From positions 1 to 64,000 of IMG/VR virus record IMGVR_UViG_3300042505_000794: a stretch of 64,000 nt of DNA; one strand, written 5' to 3'. The translations under genes and the position numbers were made by a program. This DNA comes from a virus. Positions 1 to 7,612 of the stretch are shown here, one piece after another; the stretch's first letter is position 1, and the number at the start of each line of letters is the position of its first letter. The notes below the pieces were generated by a model. It searched no databases, was not told where the DNA came from, and saw only the letters and a list, made by a program, of their open reading frames with translations.

Positions 1-1021
1 TTTTAGTTTTAACACCAAACTTACTTTTACCACTATTAGAGATAATATCAGCGGTTAAATCAATATTGTCAGTAGCTGTACCATTTATGTTTTTTGTAGC
101 GTTTAAGTGAATATTTTCTGCGTCTAATCTAATTGATTTTTTAGCATGAAAGTTAATATCGGTATCAGAATTAATACTTACAGATTTTGAAGCGTAGATA
201 TCAATTGTACCATCTTGATCGATTTCAATCCAATTATTACCTTCAGATGTATTGATATAGATTCGTTCATTTGTATCATCTAATATTATTGAGTGTCCAC
301 AAGTAGTTCTAATTCGAATACGTCCATTATCAGCACTATCATCCATAGATATTGCATGAAACCCCGGTGTAACGATTGAATAAACTTGTGAGTCAAATGC
401 TTGACCCGTATGATCCGTTTTTTTATCTGGATGTAGACGTGATTCTTTAAACCCTGTTTTTACATCTTTTTGTTTCGATGTAGTTAGCCCTCGATCAACA
501 CTATCTTGAGTTAAACCGGTAACACTACTATCAGCTCCTCTGGTATGGAATTCATGTGAACCACCCCCGAATGCTTTTTGCATATTACTATGCAATGGCT
601 CAATAGGTTGTTCAGTACTAGTTAGTGGACCGTCTGATCCGTCACCTAAGTATCGTCCATGCGGCATCGTATGTTCAGCGTTATCAGGTGGTAAACACCC
701 TACAAATATCCTACGTGATGGGTCACCATTAAGGCACATTACAGCGGCAACCGCTCCTACTTTTGGAATAGCCCACATGCCATATGCTATCGAACCTGAG
801 GATTTACTACCTTTTGGACCACGTGTCATATTATCAGATGTTACCATACCTCCAAACGGTGATAGGTACCTACACCATGGTAAGTCTTCTGTTTTGGTAC
901 CAGGTAAGTCACCGTAATCAGCACAGTAAATTCGTACACGACCTTTACCTTGTGGGTCACTTGTATCCATCACAATACCAGTTGTAATAGTGTTGTATAT
1001 ATCTGGACTAGGGCTATACAT
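1..1021 (-). CDS. 5: Baseplate hub spike protein, gp5-like (3' part outside window)
   Basis: About 340 N-terminal residues are visible; the C-terminus lies beyond base 1. The protein opens with an OB-fold typical of T4 gp5/VgrG (motifs GIVMDTSDPQGKGRVRIY, WCRYLSPFGG, and WAIPKVGAVAAVMCLNGDPS, roughly residues 14-90). From about residue 255 it becomes a run of short beta repeats (IDIYASKSVSINSD, IRLDAENIHLNAT) that look like the start of the gp5 triple-stranded beta-helix spike. No lysozyme domain sits between the two parts, where T4 gp5 carries one, so any hydrolase would have to lie in the missing part or in another protein. The start ATG is preceded by TTGGAG at good spacing. It is the last gene of a minus-strand operon with the two genes upstream. 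In the virion it would form the membrane-piercing needle under the hub. Assignment by fold motifs is strong. Confidence 0.85.
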   Translation of the reverse strand, partial: MYSPSPDIYNTITTGIVMDTSDPQGKGRVRIYCADYGDLPGTKTEDLPWCRYLSPFGGMVTSDNMTRGPKGSKSSGSIAYGMWAIPKVGAVAAVMCLNGDPSRRIFVGCLPPDNAEHTMPHGRYLGDGSDGPLTSTEQPIEPLHSNMQKAFGGGSHEFHTRGADSSVTGLTQDSVDRGLTTSKQKDVKTGFKESRLHPDKKTDHTGQAFDSQVYSIVTPGFHAISMDDSADNGRIRIRTTCGHSIILDDTNERIYINTSEGNNWIEIDQDGTIDIYASKSVSINSDTDINFHAKKSIRLDAENIHLNATKNINGTATDNIDLTADIISNSGKSKFGVKTK

Positions 1022-1038
1022 TTAAAACTCCAAAATCT

Positions 1039-1536
1039 TTATAGAACGTTATTCCATTTTGTTAAATCATAAACAAATGGGTGATCGCATGTGAAGAATA
1101 TTTTTATATATTTTAATGAACCTATTTTAACAGGTGAATGAATATGTGTAAAATTAGGTACACTCGGATAAATCAATAACCTACCAACTTCAGGGTCTAA
1201 TGAAAATTTAAAATTGGTAAAAACGAGTGTTCCTCCATAAACGTCTGTAGCAGGATCAAAAGGTGGAACATTATTATAACTTACTAATGGTATATAACAT
1301 GAAAAATCATAGTTTGTAACTTTTATCCATTTACCTTTTAAGATACTATTATCACATCTAAGTCGTAAATCTGTTAATATCTCCGGTTTAGTATTTTCAA
1401 CTACCGTAACATTATAATATGTTTCTATGTAAGAAATAATTTGCGGTATTTTCTGATCAACAAATTCTAATACATTTGGTAATGAACATCGTAATGGCGA
1501 TATAAAATCATCAATCAGGATTATGGGTTTCTTCAT
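1039..1536 (-). CDS. 2OG-Fe(II) oxygenase-like protein
   Basis: A 165-residue protein beginning MKKPIILIDDF. I chose ATG at 1536 over an upstream in-frame TTG at 1545. The C-terminal half matches the prolyl-4-hydroxylase-like oxygenases common in T4-type phages: GGTLVFTN, then EVGRLLIYPS, then FTHIHSPVKIGSLKYIKIFF, that is the strand pattern around the distal iron-binding His and the Lys/Arg that binds 2-oxoglutarate. The proximal His-x-Asp motif is not obvious near SYNNVPPFD, so activity is uncertain. Family members hydroxylate protein or nucleic-acid substrates; the substrate here is unknown. The gene overlaps the protease gene upstream by 26 bases and is followed closely by gp5, so all three are probably co-transcribed late. 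A degenerate, inactive family member is the main alternative. Confidence 0.55.
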   Translation of the reverse strand: MKKPIILIDDFISPLRCSLPNVLEFVDQKIPQIISYIETYYNVTVVENTKPEILTDLRLRCDNSILKGKWIKVTNYDFSCYIPLVSYNNVPPFDPATDVYGGTLVFTNFKFSLDPEVGRLLIYPSVPNFTHIHSPVKIGSLKYIKIFFTCDHPFVYDLTKWNNVL

Positions 1537-1993
1537 GTGAATCAATGTTCAAATCCAAATGATTTAATAAATTCATACCTAATAAAATTTGATCTTCTAA
1601 ATCTGATCTATCATTAAGGTTAAATTGTACCTTACGTAATGTAGATCCTTTTACTTTGCAATTTAATTCAATTACAGGACGATCTTCTGAACCGTTTGAG
1701 GTCTGTATGTTCTGCATTCCTATGCATGCTGTACGGTAACGTCTACCGTTAATTGTAAATTCAACAAGCTCACCATCACATTTTATATCTGTAGCTCCTA
1801 ATGAACAGCATTGCGCTCCTGTGTCAATTTTCGCTTTAAATGGTTCAGTGCCAATTCCATAAATTTCGATTGGTATATGTAGCTTGCTAAACTCGTTAGG
1901 TTTGGTGTTTTCTTGTTCAGTTGTCTGTTCTTCAACAATTGGTTCAACAGTTGGTGTTTCAGGTCTATCAATATCAATTAATAACGTAGTCAT
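1511..1993 (-). CDS. Retropepsin-like aspartic protease (RimB/ATP-dependent zinc protease family)
   Basis: 160 residues. The core has the hallmark motif AKIDTGAQCCSLGA (catalytic Asp in DTGA), then a beta-rich stretch and ILLGMNLL near the C-terminus, the layout of single-domain retropepsin-like proteins (the family often annotated 'putative ATP-dependent zinc protease', RimB). The first 35 residues are Thr/Glu/Pro-rich and probably disordered. An upstream in-frame ATG at 2068 exists. I prefer ATG 1993 because a late-promoter-like octamer lies 26 bases upstream of it (2020-2027) and the longer version would run across both divergent promoters. Family enzymes trim protein tails as dimers. A role in virion protein maturation is possible but not shown. 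Confidence 0.65.
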   Translation of the reverse strand: MTTLLIDIDRPETPTVEPIVEEQTTEQENTKPNEFSKLHIPIEIYGIGTEPFKAKIDTGAQCCSLGATDIKCDGELVEFTINGRRYRTACIGMQNIQTSNGSEDRPVIELNCKVKGSTLRKVQFNLNDRSDLEDQILLGMNLLNHLDLNIDSHEETHNPD

Positions 1994-2019
1994 AAGTAAT
2001 CGTATAGTTTTAAAAGAAG

Positions 2020-2027
2020 TATTTAGT
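2020..2027 (-). promoter_or_regulatory. T4-type late promoter (ACTAAATA) for protease/oxygenase/gp5 operon
   Basis: Minus-strand octamer ACTAAATA, one or two bases from the T4 late consensus TATAAATA, 26 bases before the ATG at 1993. It is half of a divergent promoter pair with 2032-2039. Confidence 0.5.
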
Positions 2028-2031
2028 TCTG

Positions 2032-2039
2032 CATAAATA
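2032..2039 (+). promoter_or_regulatory. T4-type late promoter (CATAAATA)
   Basis: Octamer CATAAATA 29 bases before the ATG at 2069, followed by an AAGGAG ribosome binding site at 2053-2058. Divergent to the site at 2020-2027. Confidence 0.6.
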
Positions 2040-2068
2040 ATGGTATTGCTATAAGGAGTACCATACAT

Positions 2069-3175
2069 ATGAGATTTACTGATTTTTTACAGGAAGAAGC
2101 GGTCGCGGGTAGCGTAGGTACCTCAGCTGTAGCTGCGACTTACAATAAGATGGGCAGCTGTACACCTATTAAACGAGGTAGAGCTAAATCTAAAAAATTA
2201 AAAATAACTACCATTAAATTGGGTGAAAGTAATATGCCAGATTTCAACAGTTTTGACGTAAAGTCAAAAATGACAAATGCTGAACGTTCTGGAAAATTGA
2301 AAAAAGATTCTGCTGTTTACGGCATTGAAGATGAAGATGGTAATATCACAAAAGTATATGTTGATAAAAATCAAGAACATGATTTTAAGCATACACTAAG
2401 TAAAATGTTAAAAGATGAAGAAAAATTAGATGTTGCAGAAATCTTATTTGATTTACGTAATACGTTTAATATTTTGTTTGTTGAGTGGCCTAAGATGCTA
2501 GAAGATGAAGAAACAATTAATGTGCTCGATCAAAAAGACGGTGAACCTGGAGACGAACCTAAAGAAGGTGAACCGGGTGCGGAAGCACCAGCTGAACCTT
2601 TACCACCACCTGCACTTGAACCTGCTGCACCAGATTCAGAAAGTATTCTATTGAAAGTTATTGATATGCTTCGAGCTGATGCTGACGCTAAAAAAGCAGA
2701 AGCAACAGCAAGAGCAAAACAAGCGGAATCTGAAACCGCTAAATTCTCTGTTCAATTATCTAACATTAAAGTAAAGAATGAAGAAGATATGTTAAAAGCT
2801 GATGAATATTTTAAAAAACAATCAGAAGCTAAAAAAGATCAAGAACGTATTGCTAAATTAGCAAAATATAGAAATGAAGTAGTTAAAAACACCACATATG
2901 AGGCAGACATGTCATTTTTACAAACAATGCTTGATAGTCAAGCTATTGAACTTTCAGAAGAAGAAACTGTTTCAGAAGATTTGAATACCGAAGTACAACA
3001 AATTCAAACACAAATTGCTGATATTACTGCTCGTAAAATGCGAGCAACTAAAGTTTATGATGATCAGTTACGTTTACTTCAACAACGTTTAGCGTCGAAA
3101 ACAAAACAAGCTAATACTCAACAACAAGCTGATAGAGCTGATCAGGTACAACAACCAGCTCAACCTGTACAATAG
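2069..3175 (+). CDS. Late coiled-coil protein with gp23-like N-terminal cleavage region
   Basis: 368 residues, function not recognised. The N-terminus (MRFTDFLQE then EAVAGSVGTSAVA) resembles a T4 capsid-targeting sequence ending in an L-x-E site. It also closely matches the predicted cleavage region of this phage's major capsid protein (LSE then TASAGSVDTSAIA). Next comes a basic patch (KRGRAKSKKLK), a central Glu/Gly/Pro linker (about residues 157-188), and a long Ala/Lys/Glu/Gln coiled coil to the C-terminus, which ends in a Gln/Pro-rich tail. It has an AAGGAG site and a late promoter, and converges with the tape measure gene 3 bases away. It may be a prohead core or internal head protein processed by gp21. 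This is inference from the N-terminus and promoter only. Confidence 0.75.
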   Translation: MRFTDFLQEEAVAGSVGTSAVAATYNKMGSCTPIKRGRAKSKKLKITTIKLGESNMPDFNSFDVKSKMTNAERSGKLKKDSAVYGIEDEDGNITKVYVDKNQEHDFKHTLSKMLKDEEKLDVAEILFDLRNTFNILFVEWPKMLEDEETINVLDQKDGEPGDEPKEGEPGAEAPAEPLPPPALEPAAPDSESILLKVIDMLRADADAKKAEATARAKQAESETAKFSVQLSNIKVKNEEDMLKADEYFKKQSEAKKDQERIAKLAKYRNEVVKNTTYEADMSFLQTMLDSQAIELSEEETVSEDLNTEVQQIQTQIADITARKMRATKVYDDQLRLLQQRLASKTKQANTQQQADRADQVQQPAQPVQ

Positions 3176-3178
3176 TTG

Positions 3179-5929
3179 TTATTTAATTGTTGATGCGTCA
3201 GTTACCTTATTAGGTTCAATTATTGAGGTGATGGGATTGACTTGTTGGTATAGATCATACCAGTCATCTATCACCTTTTTTGTACCTGTTGAATTCGTAG
3301 ATATATTTCTTAAGAAATCTTGCATCGTGCTATTTTGCATTTCAACTGTTGTCATGTATTTTGTAAACATCTGATTGAAATCGGCAGCGTTATCAGTTGC
3401 TTCAGATTTATTTATTTGACCAGATGGTAAAGGACCAGTGAGTGGAGCTGATGGTTCTACAGTAGTTGTTGATTTTTGAGCTTCAGCCGCTTCAGGTTTC
3501 TTTTCATCGTCATCACCTGTAAATTTATCAATCGCGTATACACCTAGACCAGCTGCTGCTGTAGCAATCCAACCAGCAGGTGTAACTTTTGATAGTGGGT
3601 TAGCTATTACATCTATCAACGCAGTGCGAATAACAGTTGGTGCAAAACGTTTAAACAATGCAATGCCAGCAGCAGTAATACCTGCTTTTGTTGCAATATC
3701 ACTGTATAATCCTTCACCAGTAGTAGCATTAATTCCGCGCTGAGCTTGAGCCGCTTTAAGTGTAATTTCCTCTGCAGATTTATCGGTCTTACTTTCTGCT
3801 TGAGATTTCAGCATTTTTTGCAACTCTTCAAGTGTATCAGGTAATTTTTCACCGGTTATTCCATACTTACCGAGCGCTGTAAAAGAGTTAATTATTGCAT
3901 CTATAGGTCCACTCATTTTAGTTTGTTCAAGGTTCGAATCCAATAACGATATCATTTGCTGCAAAGAATAACCTGCTTGTGATCCATATTTTCTATCAAT
4001 CTCGTTTAACTTTGTCTGTGCATCAATTTTAAATTTAGCTATTTGAAAATCCATATCAGTCTTAAACTTAATTTCTTCAGGTGATAGAGGTACTTTTGCA
4101 GCTTGTAGTCGTTCAAGTTCAAGATATTTTTTCATCTTCTGTGTATCATCTAAACCGTAATTAGATATGTTTAGACCTGATAATGACGCAATACTTCTCA
4201 TATAATTGAAAGCAGTTTGTTCTTGCCCGATCTTAGATACTGTTTCACCAGCAGACATCATTTTATTAGTTGACGCTAGCATTGCGCGCATAAACTCGTT
4301 TAACGTGTCTTTAGTCATACCTAAGCTAGCACCCAATTCCATGGTTGTGGTGATAGCCTCCATTCTAGTTTTACGATCTTTTGCATTTAAACTAGCCATT
4401 ACTGCTTGATTCTCATTCGATTCTGCAAAATTCAAGTGCATCTCAGCAAGCTCGTCGTTATTCATTCTTGCAACTTTACCTAACACTTTAAATCTATCGA
4501 GTAAATTACCTATACCGGATTCTGTTGTATTGGATAAGTTAACAAGACCTTGCATCCTACTACCCATTTTAGAAATCATCATAGGGTCTGAACCAAATAC
4601 GCTTCTAAGCTGACTGTAACGTTCGTTCATGAATGTGTCTAGCTGATTTTGACCTTCTGCACTAGATATATTCCAAAAACTTTTATTTTCTCCACGTGAT
4701 TGTCTATACTCTTCTTCAGTTAATCTTAACTGCCAAGCCATTAACCGGTTAGTAGCAACGTTATCCCGTGTTAATGAATCATACTCACGAGTATAATGTT
4801 TTAAAACAATTAAACCGATCTCAGCAAGTTTAGGTACTATTATTGCGCCTAACTTACCAATAGATTCACTTATTAATTGTCCTGCTTCATCTCTACCTGT
4901 ACCACTTGTTAATGAACCAGTACGAGTTCGAATATCTCTTAATTCATCCAACAATTCATCAAAACCGTTACGGTTCTCATGCATATATCTATTAAATTGA
5001 CCTGTAAACGATTTATAATCTCGTTCAATAGTCGTAGATAACTTTTCGTTTGAATTGTTTATAGTTTCAGCGATTGTTACTTGTGCGTCAATTACCTTTT
5101 CTATTGTATCCTGTGCAAATTGTGTTGATGAACCTGCTGTGCGTCCTTCGATACGCGATTTTAATAAATCAAACTCAGTTGATACATATCCTAGAGAATT
5201 ACCCATCTCTACGTATCTTTTACCTAATTCAGCGTTGCTATCATCTAATGCGTTATTGTTACTGATCATTGATTGAATAAATTCAGATTGTGCATTCGCA
5301 AACTGAGCTACTCTTTCAACATCGGTCATTGTTAATAACTGCTTGCTAAATGTTCCAGCAACTTGACCCGCTATCGCATCAAGCGATGAACGGACTTCTG
5401 ATGCTAATTGTCTACCAAAGAAATCTTTTTCGTACTCATTTCTGTATTGAATTGCATCACGAGTTGATTGAACAATGTCGGTTATTATATTCAACGCATT
5501 GTTGTGAGCTGTGGACGCTCTTGATTGGTCTTCAGCTGCGGATGATAATATACTGTTTAAACTTGCTAACTGTGCTCGCTGTGCAGATGTCATTATTCCA
5601 CCTGCAGCTGAAATCATTCTATTAAAATTATCAAGATTGTCAGATGCGGTTTTATAATCGGTAGTTGTCTGCTGTATTTTTTTACTGTAATCGTTAATAT
5701 TCTTAAGCGTATCTTTAAACGCGTCTGTATTAGACTTCAGTGTTTTTGATAGCTTTTCGTAATCACCTATACTTGTAGTTTGTACTCTGGATAAATTAAC
5801 CGTAGAAGTAGCACTAGTTTGTTGTGCGTTGTTCAATGCTGATGAATATCTAGCCACTGAGCTGGCTGATTGTGCTAGCTGCGACAATGATTGTTGTAGT
5901 AATATTTGATCAGATGCTGATAATGCCAT
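3179..5929 (-). CDS. Tail tape measure protein (gp29 role)
   Basis: 916 residues, the right kind of protein for tail length control. The N-terminal two-thirds is helical, polar and Gln/Ser/Asn-rich with many coiled-coil stretches. Around residues 755-800 there are hydrophobic helices (AGITAAGIALF, AGWIATAAAGLGVYAI), as in tape measures that enter the host membrane at ejection. A low-complexity linker (KKPEAAEAQKSTTT) and a helical tail follow. T4 gp29 is 590 residues, so this tail could be longer, or the protein may carry extra domains. It is transcribed alone from a minus-strand late promoter at 5974-5981. Identification rests on architecture, size and closeness to hub gene 5, not on a diagnostic motif. 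Confidence 0.7.
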   Translation of the reverse strand: MALSASDQILLQQSLSQLAQSASSVARYSSALNNAQQTSATSTVNLSRVQTTSIGDYEKLSKTLKSNTDAFKDTLKNINDYSKKIQQTTTDYKTASDNLDNFNRMISAAGGIMTSAQRAQLASLNSILSSAAEDQSRASTAHNNALNIITDIVQSTRDAIQYRNEYEKDFFGRQLASEVRSSLDAIAGQVAGTFSKQLLTMTDVERVAQFANAQSEFIQSMISNNNALDDSNAELGKRYVEMGNSLGYVSTEFDLLKSRIEGRTAGSSTQFAQDTIEKVIDAQVTIAETINNSNEKLSTTIERDYKSFTGQFNRYMHENRNGFDELLDELRDIRTRTGSLTSGTGRDEAGQLISESIGKLGAIIVPKLAEIGLIVLKHYTREYDSLTRDNVATNRLMAWQLRLTEEEYRQSRGENKSFWNISSAEGQNQLDTFMNERYSQLRSVFGSDPMMISKMGSRMQGLVNLSNTTESGIGNLLDRFKVLGKVARMNNDELAEMHLNFAESNENQAVMASLNAKDRKTRMEAITTTMELGASLGMTKDTLNEFMRAMLASTNKMMSAGETVSKIGQEQTAFNYMRSIASLSGLNISNYGLDDTQKMKKYLELERLQAAKVPLSPEEIKFKTDMDFQIAKFKIDAQTKLNEIDRKYGSQAGYSLQQMISLLDSNLEQTKMSGPIDAIINSFTALGKYGITGEKLPDTLEELQKMLKSQAESKTDKSAEEITLKAAQAQRGINATTGEGLYSDIATKAGITAAGIALFKRFAPTVIRTALIDVIANPLSKVTPAGWIATAAAGLGVYAIDKFTGDDDEKKPEAAEAQKSTTTVEPSAPLTGPLPSGQINKSEATDNAADFNQMFTKYMTTVEMQNSTMQDFLRNISTNSTGTKKVIDDWYDLYQQVNPITSIIEPNKVTDASTIK

Positions 5930-5973
5930 AATTTTTAGTACTAATAGTTAGTTAACAAATAAGTATATTTCTC

Positions 5974-5981
5974 TATTTATC
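5974..5981 (-). promoter_or_regulatory. T4-type late promoter (GATAAATA) for the tape measure gene
   Basis: Minus-strand GATAAATA, 44 bases before the ATG at 5929, facing away from the plus-strand promoter at 6031. Confidence 0.55.
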
Positions 5982-6030
5982 TCAATTAGAATATACATGT
6001 TTTTATTAGTTTTTACGTGTGCACAGAAAG

Positions 6031-6042
6031 ACTAAATAAATA
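6031..6042 (+). promoter_or_regulatory. T4-type late promoter for gp67-like gene
   Basis: Overlapping ACTAAATA and AATAAATA octamers about 50-60 bases before the ATG at 6093. Confidence 0.5.
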
Positions 6043-6092
6043 ATAGATTTGGTACCTTATTAAAAACACTTGTGTTTAGGAGTTATAAACAA

Positions 6093-6458
6093 ATGACAAT
6101 TAAAGTAAAAGAAATCGTTGATGCTATCATTGCTGAAGATCTTGAAGCAGCTGCAGCTGCATTCCACGACCACGCTGTAAAGAAATTTCAAGATTTGTTA
6201 GAAGCTGAGTATGAAGATGATGAAGAAGCTGGTGATAAAATCCCAACTGACTCAACTGAATTAGATGATGAAGAAGACGAAGACGAAGACGACAGTGAGA
6301 TTGAACCTGAAGACGACGAAGACGACGAAGACGACGAAGAGTCTGATGAAGACGGCGACGAAGAAGACGAAGATTACAAACCACACGAAGACGAAAACGA
6401 AACTGATGATGATGAATATGGTTTCGATACCGATGAAGATGATGGCGATTTAAAATAA
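6093..6458 (+). CDS. 67: Prohead core protein, gp67-like, highly acidic
   Basis: 121 residues. ATG 6093 is chosen because AGGAG lies at 6078-6082; an upstream ATG at 6072 would put that site inside the gene. The N-terminal 35 residues (EIVDAIIAEDLEAAAAAF, then KKFQDLLEAEYED) match the helical start of T4 gp67. The rest is an almost unbroken Asp/Glu tract ending GFDTDEDDGDLK. In T4, gp67 is an essential scaffold component cut up by gp21 during head maturation; IIAE here is a likely cleavage site. T4 gp67 is about 80 residues, so the acidic tail is longer here. It is convergent with gp21, separated by two hairpins. Confidence 0.8.
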   Translation: MTIKVKEIVDAIIAEDLEAAAAAFHDHAVKKFQDLLEAEYEDDEEAGDKIPTDSTELDDEEDEDEDDSEIEPEDDEDDEDDEESDEDGDEEDEDYKPHEDENETDDDEYGFDTDEDDGDLK

Positions 6459-6478
6459 TCTAGATTATTTAAAGGTAG

Positions 6479-6510
6479 TAAAATTTCAAAACCTTCTTTT
6501 TGAAATTTTA
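6479..6510 (+). terminator. AT-rich hairpin after gp67
   Basis: Inverted repeat TAAAATTTCAAAA / TTTTGAAATTTTA with loop CCTTCT, just after the gp67-like stop codon. Confidence 0.5.
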
Positions 6511-6516
6511 AACAAA

Positions 6517-6546
6517 GAAAAGGGTGAAAATATTTTCACCCTTTTC
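6517..6546. terminator. Bidirectional terminator between gp67 and gp21
   Basis: A perfect 30-base palindrome, GAAAAGGGTGAAAAT and its complement, with A/T flanks. It sits between convergent genes and probably stops transcription both ways. Confidence 0.75.
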
Positions 6547-6553
6547 TAATGTC

Positions 6554-7195
6554 TTAACGACGCTTAGAAGTTACTTCGTCACGCAACATTTTCATAATCT
6601 CTTTTACTAGGTATTTTTGTGCAGCATCATCGTGTACTACCGATTCTGCTAATGTAATGATTTGCTGACCATTTTTAGCGCGTTCAATTGATTCATAAAT
6701 TGATGATGGGTAAGCACTTGAACAGCTAGGTGTACCAACTAAGTCAATTGTGACTAAGTTGAATCCACTAACGATACCACTTTCATTGACTTCACCAGCG
6801 CCTCTACTACTAACACCAATTTTCTTTTTACTTTCCGTCATTAATACTTTTGCAATATTTCCCATAGGTGTTGGTAAGATTTTAGCTTTACCGAATACCA
6901 TGTTACCTTCCATACGCAATTCAGTAATTTCATGACTTACACGGTCACTTGCTACTGTTAATGAAGGTGGATGATCTAATTCACCCCACACGCTACCTTC
7001 TTCTTGAATCATTTTGTTGAGTTGATCAACCGCACTTTTCATTTCTGTTAATGGGTAAATCCGACCGTTGCGATTACGAGTCTCTGCTTGCATAAAGCAA
7101 CCAGTTAAATATAAACCTTTACCGTCCATTGTCGCTTCTGTAAGCAAACTATTGTCCCCATTTGACATGGTTTCGATTAATAATTGTGAAGACAT
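6554..7195 (-). CDS. 21: Prohead core protease, gp21-like
   Basis: 213 residues, the same size as T4 gp21. The S80-family prohead protease motifs are present in order: ETRNRNGRIYP (about residues 38-48), WGELDHP with the catalytic His (about 70-76), the central beta-strands, KKIGVSSRGAG with the nucleophile Ser (about 124-134), and VTIDLVGTPSC (about 148-158). The enzyme cuts scaffold and capsid proteins at L/I-x-E sites inside the prohead; its likely substrates here are gp22, gp23, gp67 and possibly the proteins with matching N-termini noted elsewhere. In T4 it lies directly upstream of gene 22 on the same strand. Here it is about 14 kb away on the opposite strand, with its own late promoter. 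Confidence 0.93.
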   Translation of the reverse strand: MSSQLLIETMSNGDNSLLTEATMDGKGLYLTGCFMQAETRNRNGRIYPLTEMKSAVDQLNKMIQEEGSVWGELDHPPSLTVASDRVSHEITELRMEGNMVFGKAKILPTPMGNIAKVLMTESKKKIGVSSRGAGEVNESGIVSGFNLVTIDLVGTPSCSSAYPSSIYESIERAKNGQQIITLAESVVHDDAAQKYLVKEIMKMLRDEVTSKRR

Positions 7196-7226
7196 TGATA
7201 CCTCTTATATTAATATGTAATTATTA

Positions 7227-7234
7227 TATTTATA
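7227..7234 (-). promoter_or_regulatory. T4-type late promoter (exact TATAAATA) for gp21
   Basis: Exact consensus octamer on the minus strand, 31 bases before the ATG at 7195. Confidence 0.7.
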
Positions 7235-7381
7235 TCATAATATACGATACATATATCATTGGAGAATTGTGGAGATTAAATGACTAATGTTAAGGTAATA
7301 CCTATATCTAAATTGATATAGTCATTAAGGACCCATAAGGTAAACAAAGGGAAACCGATATTGATATACCGGTCTTCCTTA

Positions 7382-7612
7382 TTATTTGTATTGTTGACGT
7401 AAATTAGAAATATGCCTAATATGATGAGTTGTATGCAAAAAAGCATCATGCCATTTATCTTGGTTGTCGTAATACACAATACGTAACTCTGGTAGCTCAT
7501 TAACAGTACATATTAAACAATCGCCTTGGTCTTTGTTGTATTCCCAGTCAACGGTAATATTGAATACATATGTAAACAAGCCTCGTTGTAGTGTCCAAAT
7601 ATTTTTAAACAT
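7382..7612 (-). CDS. Small hypothetical protein downstream of gp52
   Basis: 76 residues, not recognised. It is aromatic-rich with ELRIVYYDNQDKWHDAFLHTTHHIRHI. Its start overlaps the end of the gp52 gene by 8 bases, the typical translational coupling of a phage operon, which is the main reason to call it real. An alternative ORF in another frame covers 7276-7500, but it is hydrophobic, badly placed and probably a shadow. The stretch 7276-7381 beyond the stop codon contains an imperfect inverted repeat around 7343-7380 that might end the minus-strand operon. Confidence 0.6.
   Translation of the reverse strand: MFKNIWTLQRGLFTYVFNITVDWEYNKDQGDCLICTVNELPELRIVYYDNQDKWHDAFLHTTHHIRHISNLRQQYK

Noticed and set aside
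6127-6384. 85-residue minus-strand frame opposite the acidic gp67-like gene
   Set aside because: The reverse of Asp/Glu codons gives an artificial Leu/Arg/His-rich frame; no start signals.
7276-7500. Alternative 74-residue hydrophobic frame on the minus strand
   Set aside because: It overlaps the coupled 76-residue gene, which has better placement relative to gp52.
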